In this document: in pieces, positions 33,135-37,154 of the stretch
Layout: each line of letters begins with the position of its first letter
How positions within the stretch are numbered: the stretch's first letter is position 1
Assembly (NCBI RefSeq): GCF_017315985.1
Contig: NZ_JAFLVR010000049.1
Coordinates: forward strand, 1 to 37,154
From: Candidatus Enterococcus murrayae
GTDB taxonomy: Bacteria > Bacillota > Bacilli > Lactobacillales > Enterococcaceae
Direction of reading: 5' to 3'
DNA length: 37,154 nt
Program-made: the position numbers and the translations under genes
Notes under the pieces: model-generated
The model's database searches: none
Told to the model about the DNA's origin: nothing
What the model saw: the letters and a program-made list of their open reading frames with translations, nothing else

Positions 33135-33181
33135 AAAAATACTGTCGTTGACTGAAAAAAGTCAACGACAGTATTTTTTTT
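33133..33181. terminator. bidirectional terminator, yxjI-like / ogt
   Basis: A perfect 19-bp stem, AAAAATACTGTCGTTGACT and its complement, around GAAAAA, with T-runs on both sides. It ends two convergent genes. Confidence 0.93.
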
Positions 33182-33659
33182 AGAAAAGAGTTATTTCTTG
33201 GAGTATAGGGTTTTCTATTGCGAGTAATTGTTCCTTCATTTTTAGACCTTCATCGCTTGAGCCTGAATAGCCAACGAGTTTGCCATTTTTTCCGATCACT
33301 CGATGACAGGGAATGAGAATCGGCAACGGGTTATTTCGATTTGCTTGCCCGATTGCTCGGACCGCCTTTTTTCGTTGGATTTTTTCAGCAATATCAAGGT
33401 AGCTGCATGTTTCGCCATAAGGAATTTCCGCCAATGCCTGCCACACTTCCTGCTGGAAATCTGTTCCGATCTCAAAAACATAAGGGATATCGAAAGTTTT
33501 CCGTTCACCAGCTAAAAATTCTACGAGTTGATGCTTTGCTGTTTGAAGGATCTTCTGATTGGCTAACGGATTTTCAGCGAGCGGGGTATACGATATATGG
33601 CTCAATGCCGATTGGTTGGCATCTAACCAAATGGTTCCGAGAGTTGATTCAAATTTCAT
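33180..33659 (-). CDS. ogt: methylated-DNA--protein-cysteine methyltransferase
   Basis: A 159-aa DNA-repair protein that removes O6-alkyl groups from guanine in one irreversible step. The acceptor is Cys118 in PCHRVIG, followed by GYSGSSDEG; GTDFQQEVWQALAEIPYG begins the HTH DNA-binding domain and RAIGQANRNNP holds the arginine finger. ATG follows CAGGTGA. It is a lone gene, converging on the LURP-one gene and diverging from yunD. No Ada-type fusion. Confidence 0.95.
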   Translation of the reverse strand: MKFESTLGTIWLDANQSALSHISYTPLAENPLANQKILQTAKHQLVEFLAGERKTFDIPYVFEIGTDFQQEVWQALAEIPYGETCSYLDIAEKIQRKKAVRAIGQANRNNPLPILIPCHRVIGKNGKLVGYSGSSDEGLKMKEQLLAIENPILQEITLF

Positions 33660-33754
33660 GATTTCACCTGCTTTTCAGCGAACGAGTTCGTTCAGCCTTG
33701 TTAAGCTATATGTTACTATAGATGGAACAAGAAGAGTTGAAAAGAGGTAGAATA

Positions 33755-35134
33755 ATGGAAAAAATTATTCTTTTACATACGAATGATCTCCACTCTCATT
33801 TGGAAAATTGGCCGAAGATTCGCCGCTTTCTGTTGAATCGAAAACAAGAAGAGACTGCAGAAAAAAGGGTAATTACTATTGATTTAGGAGATTTTGTCGA
33901 TCGCTGGCACCCGTTAACAGAAGCCACGAATGGTCAAGCAAATGTCCAGCTGATGAACCAAATTCATTATGATGCGGCAACTATCGGTAATAATGAAGGG
34001 GTCGGAAATTCTAAAGCTGAGCTAAACCATTTATACGATCAAGCGAATTTTGATGTTTTATTGGACAATCTTTTTGATAAGCAAACGTTGCAGCCGCCTG
34101 AATGGGCGCAACAGTCTAAAATCATTACGACAGATCACGGAACCAAAGTAGGCCTGTTGGCGTTCACCGCGCCCTTTCCGTTGACCTATAGTCCTAATGG
34201 CTGGGATATTCGTCAAGTGATGGATATCTTACCGGAGCTTGTGGCGGAGCTGCGTCAAAAGGTTGATGTTTTAGTTTTGCTGAGTCATCTAGGGATCAGC
34301 GTTGATCGGCGAATCGCTCGGGAGCTGCCGGAAATTGACATCATCTTAGGTTCCCACACGCATCATTTGTTCGAGGATGGCGAAAAAATAGGGAATGTTC
34401 AATTGGCAGCCGCGGGAAAATATGGCTATTACGTTGGTGAAGTCCATGTGACGGTAGATGAAAACCATCGAATTCTCCAAACAACTGCTCATACCTTTCC
34501 TACTGAAAAAATGCTGGCCTTGCCAGAGGATCAGGAAGAAATCAAAGATTACCTGCAAGAAGGGCATCGATTATTGGCAGAGAAAAAAGTAGCAGATGTT
34601 CCCTTTACATTGAGTACAGATCTGCAGGCAGAACATCCGATGATCGACTACACCTTGTCTGCTGTAAAAGAAGCGGCGGGCACAGAAGCAGCCGTTTTAA
34701 ATTCGGGTCTGTTTTTGACTGATGTGCCAGCAGGAATTGTCAATCAAGATCAGCTTCATACGGCATTGCCGCATCCAATGCATTTAATCAAGGTTACGCT
34801 AGATGGGGATAATCTGATTCGGCTGATTCTAGAGATGGAAAAGAACCGACATTTTCTCATCAATTTTCCTGTAATAGGAATGGGGTTCCGCGGCAAGATT
34901 TTTGGTCACCTTGTCTATGATGGAATCGAGTATGATCGAGTCAATCACCAAGTTCGCTGGCTTGGCGAGCCGATCGATCCTGAGCTGGACTATACGATAG
35001 CGACAGTGGATCATTTCATGTTTGTTCCTTTCTTTCCAACGATTGAAATCGCTGGTCGCTATGATTTTTTATTTCCAGATTTTATTCGCAGTGTTTTAGG
35101 AGACTATCTCCACACTCACTATCCAATCAAATAA
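33755..35134 (+). CDS. yunD: metallophosphoesterase / 5'-nucleotidase, YunD-like
   Basis: A 459-aa cytoplasmic enzyme. Metallophosphatase motifs are HTNDLHSH, DLGDFVDRW, GNNEG and GSHTHHLF in residues 1-220, and a 5'-nucleotidase C-terminal domain follows (SGLFLTDVPAGIV, YDGIEYD). There is no signal peptide, unlike the secreted UshA type. I start at ATG 33755 behind AAGAGGTAG rather than the ATG 33 bases upstream. It leads the conserved group yunD-yutD-yutF; the likely role is nucleotide or sugar-nucleotide hydrolysis. Confidence 0.9.
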   Translation: MEKIILLHTNDLHSHLENWPKIRRFLLNRKQEETAEKRVITIDLGDFVDRWHPLTEATNGQANVQLMNQIHYDAATIGNNEGVGNSKAELNHLYDQANFDVLLDNLFDKQTLQPPEWAQQSKIITTDHGTKVGLLAFTAPFPLTYSPNGWDIRQVMDILPELVAELRQKVDVLVLLSHLGISVDRRIARELPEIDIILGSHTHHLFEDGEKIGNVQLAAAGKYGYYVGEVHVTVDENHRILQTTAHTFPTEKMLALPEDQEEIKDYLQEGHRLLAEKKVADVPFTLSTDLQAEHPMIDYTLSAVKEAAGTEAAVLNSGLFLTDVPAGIVNQDQLHTALPHPMHLIKVTLDGDNLIRLILEMEKNRHFLINFPVIGMGFRGKIFGHLVYDGIEYDRVNHQVRWLGEPIDPELDYTIATVDHFMFVPFFPTIEIAGRYDFLFPDFIRSVLGDYLHTHYPIK

Positions 35135-35168
35135 AAACAAGGTATAATAGCAAACAGGTGGTGAAACG

Positions 35169-35789
35169 ATGGCAAAAGAAAAAAGAGATAGAAAAGAAAA
35201 GAACAACAATCCAGAAAAAACAGTCACTGAAGAGTTGACTGAGGTTTTAGATGAAATCGTTGAAAACCCCGCTGAAGAAAAGACAAAAGGAGAACCCGTC
35301 GTATTTGTTGATGATAGTAATCTTTTGATTGGTGAACGCCAATATCGCTTAGTTAGAAATTATCGTGAAGGCTTTGATGCCGAACGTTTAGGTGAACGCT
35401 TTAGTGAGGTCTTGACACGCTATGATTACATCGTCGGTGATTGGGGCTATGACCAGTTGCGCCTTAAAGGTTTTTTCCGTGAAGATGATCGAAAAAGCCT
35501 GCCGGAACAACGGATTGACACATTAGAAGATTACTTGTATGAGTATTGTAACTTTGGATGTGCCTATTTTGTGTTGGAACGAACAGGAGGCAAGCGGCAG
35601 CAAAATCGTAAAAAACGCAAGCGTAAGCGTAAGGATAAGCCGCAAGCATACATTGAAGAGAAGAAAGAGCTTGTGACGGATAAGCCGAAGAAAAAACCAA
35701 TCATCAAAAACCGTCAGCCGAAAAAAGAAATTCCTGCAAAAACAAAAGAAAAGGACGAACGCTTCGTGATTCGTCAAAGGGAAGAGTAG
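35169..35789 (+). CDS. yutD: YutD-family protein
   Basis: A 206-aa protein with a conserved core (residues about 45-140) including [30 protein letters not shown] and [17 protein letters not shown], the signature of YutD (DUF1027). The ends are unusual: an acidic/basic N-terminal 45 residues and a Lys/Arg-rich tail ([10 protein letters not shown]) of about 60 residues, longer than in Bacillus. ATG follows CAGGTGGTG. A TATAAT (35143-35148) precedes it, but the leader would be very short. Function unknown. Confidence 0.9.
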   Translation: MAKEKRDRKEKNNNPEKTVTEELTEVLDEIVENPAEEKTKGEPVVFVDDSNLLIGERQYRLVRNYREGFDAERLGERFSEVLTRYDYIVGDWGYDQLRLKGFFREDDRKSLPEQRIDTLEDYLYEYCNFGCAYFVLERTGGKRQQNRKKRKRKRKDKPQAYIEEKKELVTDKPKKKPIIKNRQPKKEIPAKTKEKDERFVIRQREE

Positions 35790-35793
35790 TAAG

Positions 35794-36564
35794 ATGTACA
35801 AAGGATATTTAATTGATTTAGATGGAACGATCTACCGCGGCAGTGAACCGATCCCAGCCGGCCGCCGTTTTGTTGAACAGCTGCAAGCACGGGGGCTTCC
35901 ATTTTTATTTTTGACTAACAATACAACGAAAACACCTGAGACAGTAGCGAATCGATTATCGGATGAGTTTTCTATTCATGTAAGCCCGGAAACTGTCTAC
36001 ACAGCAACGCTAGCAACGATTGATTATATGAATGCTGCTTCTAAAGGCAAAAAGGTTTACGTCATCGGAGAACCTGGTCTGATCGATCCTATTTTGTCTG
36101 CCGGGTATGTTTGGGATGAGGAAAGCCCAGATTATGTCGTAATTGGTTTAGATACAGAGGTTACATACGAGAAGTTTGTCACAGCAACATTAGCGATTCA
36201 AAAGGGCGCCATGTTTATTGGAACGAATCCAGATAAAAATATCCCTACTGAACGCGGCTTGTTACCAGGAGCAGGTTCAGTGATTGCGATGGTAGAAGCC
36301 TCTACGCAACAAAAAGCGGTCTATATCGGCAAGCCTGAAGCAATTATTATGGATAAAGCGGTGGAAATTTTAGGTCTGGAAAAATCGGATGTCTTGATGG
36401 TGGGGGATAATTACACGACGGATATCTTGGCAGGGATCAATAATGCTATTGATTCTCTCTTAGTTTTATCTGGCTTCACACAAAAAGCCGATGTTCCAAC
36501 GCTGCCTGTGCCGCCAACGTATCTTGTAGATTCACTAGATGAATGGAGCTTTGATGAAAAATAA
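35794..36564 (+). CDS. yutF: HAD-superfamily phosphatase, YutF/NagD-like
   Basis: A 256-aa HAD subfamily IIA phosphatase. Motif I is [11 protein letters not shown] (nucleophile and acid Asp), motif II LTNNTT, motif III Lys around GKPEAII, and motif [14 protein letters not shown] capping C2 domain lies between. Likely substrates are small sugar or nucleotide phosphates. It begins 4 bp after yutD and its stop codon overlaps the start of the next gene by 11 bases, so the three are translationally linked. Confidence 0.93.
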   Translation: MYKGYLIDLDGTIYRGSEPIPAGRRFVEQLQARGLPFLFLTNNTTKTPETVANRLSDEFSIHVSPETVYTATLATIDYMNAASKGKKVYVIGEPGLIDPILSAGYVWDEESPDYVVIGLDTEVTYEKFVTATLAIQKGAMFIGTNPDKNIPTERGLLPGAGSVIAMVEASTQQKAVYIGKPEAIIMDKAVEILGLEKSDVLMVGDNYTTDILAGINNAIDSLLVLSGFTQKADVPTLPVPPTYLVDSLDEWSFDEK

Positions 36565-37141
36565 ATGGCTAGAGCGAATCGGCTTGTTTTGTTTGATTGT
36601 AACGCTGCTTACATTAGCGATTACAATGACAATCAATGCTCGCTGGCTTTATCAGTTTGATATCGGACATTTAGAGTTGTTGGACTATACGACGCTTTCA
36701 ACGAAAGAGCTGCTGCATAATTTTGATCAATTAATGCGTTACTTGAATCTGCCATGGGTAGAAACACTCAAAATGGATGATTTTCCGGTTTCAGTTAGCG
36801 GAGCACTGCATTTTTATGAAGTGAAGAAATTATTTCTTTTGAACTATGGCCTGTTACTAGCGACGATGGTACCTAGTATCTTTTATGTGCGCCACTTAGT
36901 GAAACAGCAGCGATTGTGGACGATGGTTCAACCGTTTCGTATAGCTGTTGCGGTTCCGATCGTGGTCGCGTTTTTAATGGCGGTGAATTTTGATCGATTT
37001 TTCGTTCTTTTTCATGGTGTCTTTTTCAACAATGACGCATGGATTTTTAATCCAGCGACTGATCCGATCATTAATGTCTTGCCGGAGACATTTTTCCTCC
37101 ATTGTTTTATTTTATTTTTTGTTTTACTAGAAATTTTGTAA
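36554..37141 (+). CDS. DUF1461/TIGR01906-type integral membrane protein
   Basis: A 195-aa protein with about four membrane segments (residues 8-28, 95-115, 130-150, 175-195) and a large loop after the first. The pattern matches TIGR01906 membrane proteins that follow yutF-like genes. I start at ATG 36554, where GGAG lies seven bases upstream, rather than the ATG at 36539. It overlaps yutF by 11 bases and ends at TAA 37139-37141, close to the window end; the frame is complete. Function unknown. Confidence 0.85.
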   Translation: MKNKWLERIGLFCLIVTLLTLAITMTINARWLYQFDIGHLELLDYTTLSTKELLHNFDQLMRYLNLPWVETLKMDDFPVSVSGALHFYEVKKLFLLNYGLLLATMVPSIFYVRHLVKQQRLWTMVQPFRIAVAVPIVVAFLMAVNFDRFFVLFHGVFFNNDAWIFNPATDPIINVLPETFFLHCFILFFVLLEIL

Positions 37142-37154
37142 GCGTCATATACCA

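Noticed and set aside
33303-33750. Plus-strand frames over ogt
   Set aside because: They lie antisense to ogt, which has complete catalytic motifs.
1-37154. CRISPR array, tRNA, rRNA, phage genes or insertion sequences
   Set aside because: No regularly spaced repeats, cloverleaf-like sequences, transposases or integrases were seen on either strand.

Overview
The window reads as ordinary chromosome of a low-GC Firmicute, most likely an Enterococcus. The evidence is the gene content (an NagE-type EIICBA behind its own BglG-type antiterminator, an Mga-type regulator, a PrfA/Ers-like Crp/Fnr regulator, a PG-binding/YkuD L,D-transpeptidase), strong AGGAGG ribosome sites, short U-tailed terminators after most transcription units, and Bacillus-like gene neighbourhoods (asd/rnjB, ytoI/nrnA, yunD/yutD/yutF). 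The gadC-gadB pair would fit the E. avium branch, but I cannot fix the species by eye. I see no phage, insertion sequence, tRNA, rRNA or CRISPR array.

Layout. 1-1.7 kb: a coiled-coil protein of unknown function and an orphan OmpR-type winged-helix regulator. 1.9-6.4 kb: glutamate-dependent acid resistance (gadC antiporter, gadB decarboxylase), converging on an Mga-like regulator. 7-11 kb: pyruvate formate-lyase (without its activase beside it) under a Rex-like operator, then an L,D-transpeptidase with an unusual SYGC active-site motif. 10.9-13.5 kb: a PrfA-like regulator next to a near-perfect PrfA box, diverging from a highly structured untranslated leader that precedes a small unknown protein and an MFS transporter. 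13.6-14.6 kb: a 168-bp nested palindrome and an HTH/TPR regulator. 14.9-18.2 kb: asd, rnjB (RNase J2) and a zinc-ribbon protein. 18.3-22.2 kb: DHA2 drug-efflux type MFS, the ytoI-like DRTGG/CBS regulator and nrnA.

22.2-25.2 kb: an antiterminator/PTS operon whose leader holds a RAT hairpin overlapping a terminator, so the antiterminator controls itself and a GlcNAc/glucose-type EIICBA. 25.2-30.3 kb: an unrecognised 329-aa protein behind a clear promoter with a palindrome and a consensus cre site, PhnA/YjdM, a membrane zinc peptidase, a solo SWIM-domain protein and a small membrane-anchored protein. 30.3-31.6 kb: tadA, the small SRP RNA (ffs) and a cold-shock protein with a long leader. 31.7-37.1 kb: SPFH protein plus LURP-one-like protein, a convergent ogt, then yunD-yutD-yutF and a DUF1461-type membrane protein, largely packed end to end.

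Most of the novelty is regulatory: the PrfA box and dyad-rich promoters, the attenuator-like leader at about 11.8-11.96 kb, the 168-bp palindrome, and the cre/Rex candidates. Several start codons were moved downstream of the longest reading frame where a Shine-Dalgarno sequence decides the start. No computation was run; all family calls are from reading motifs.
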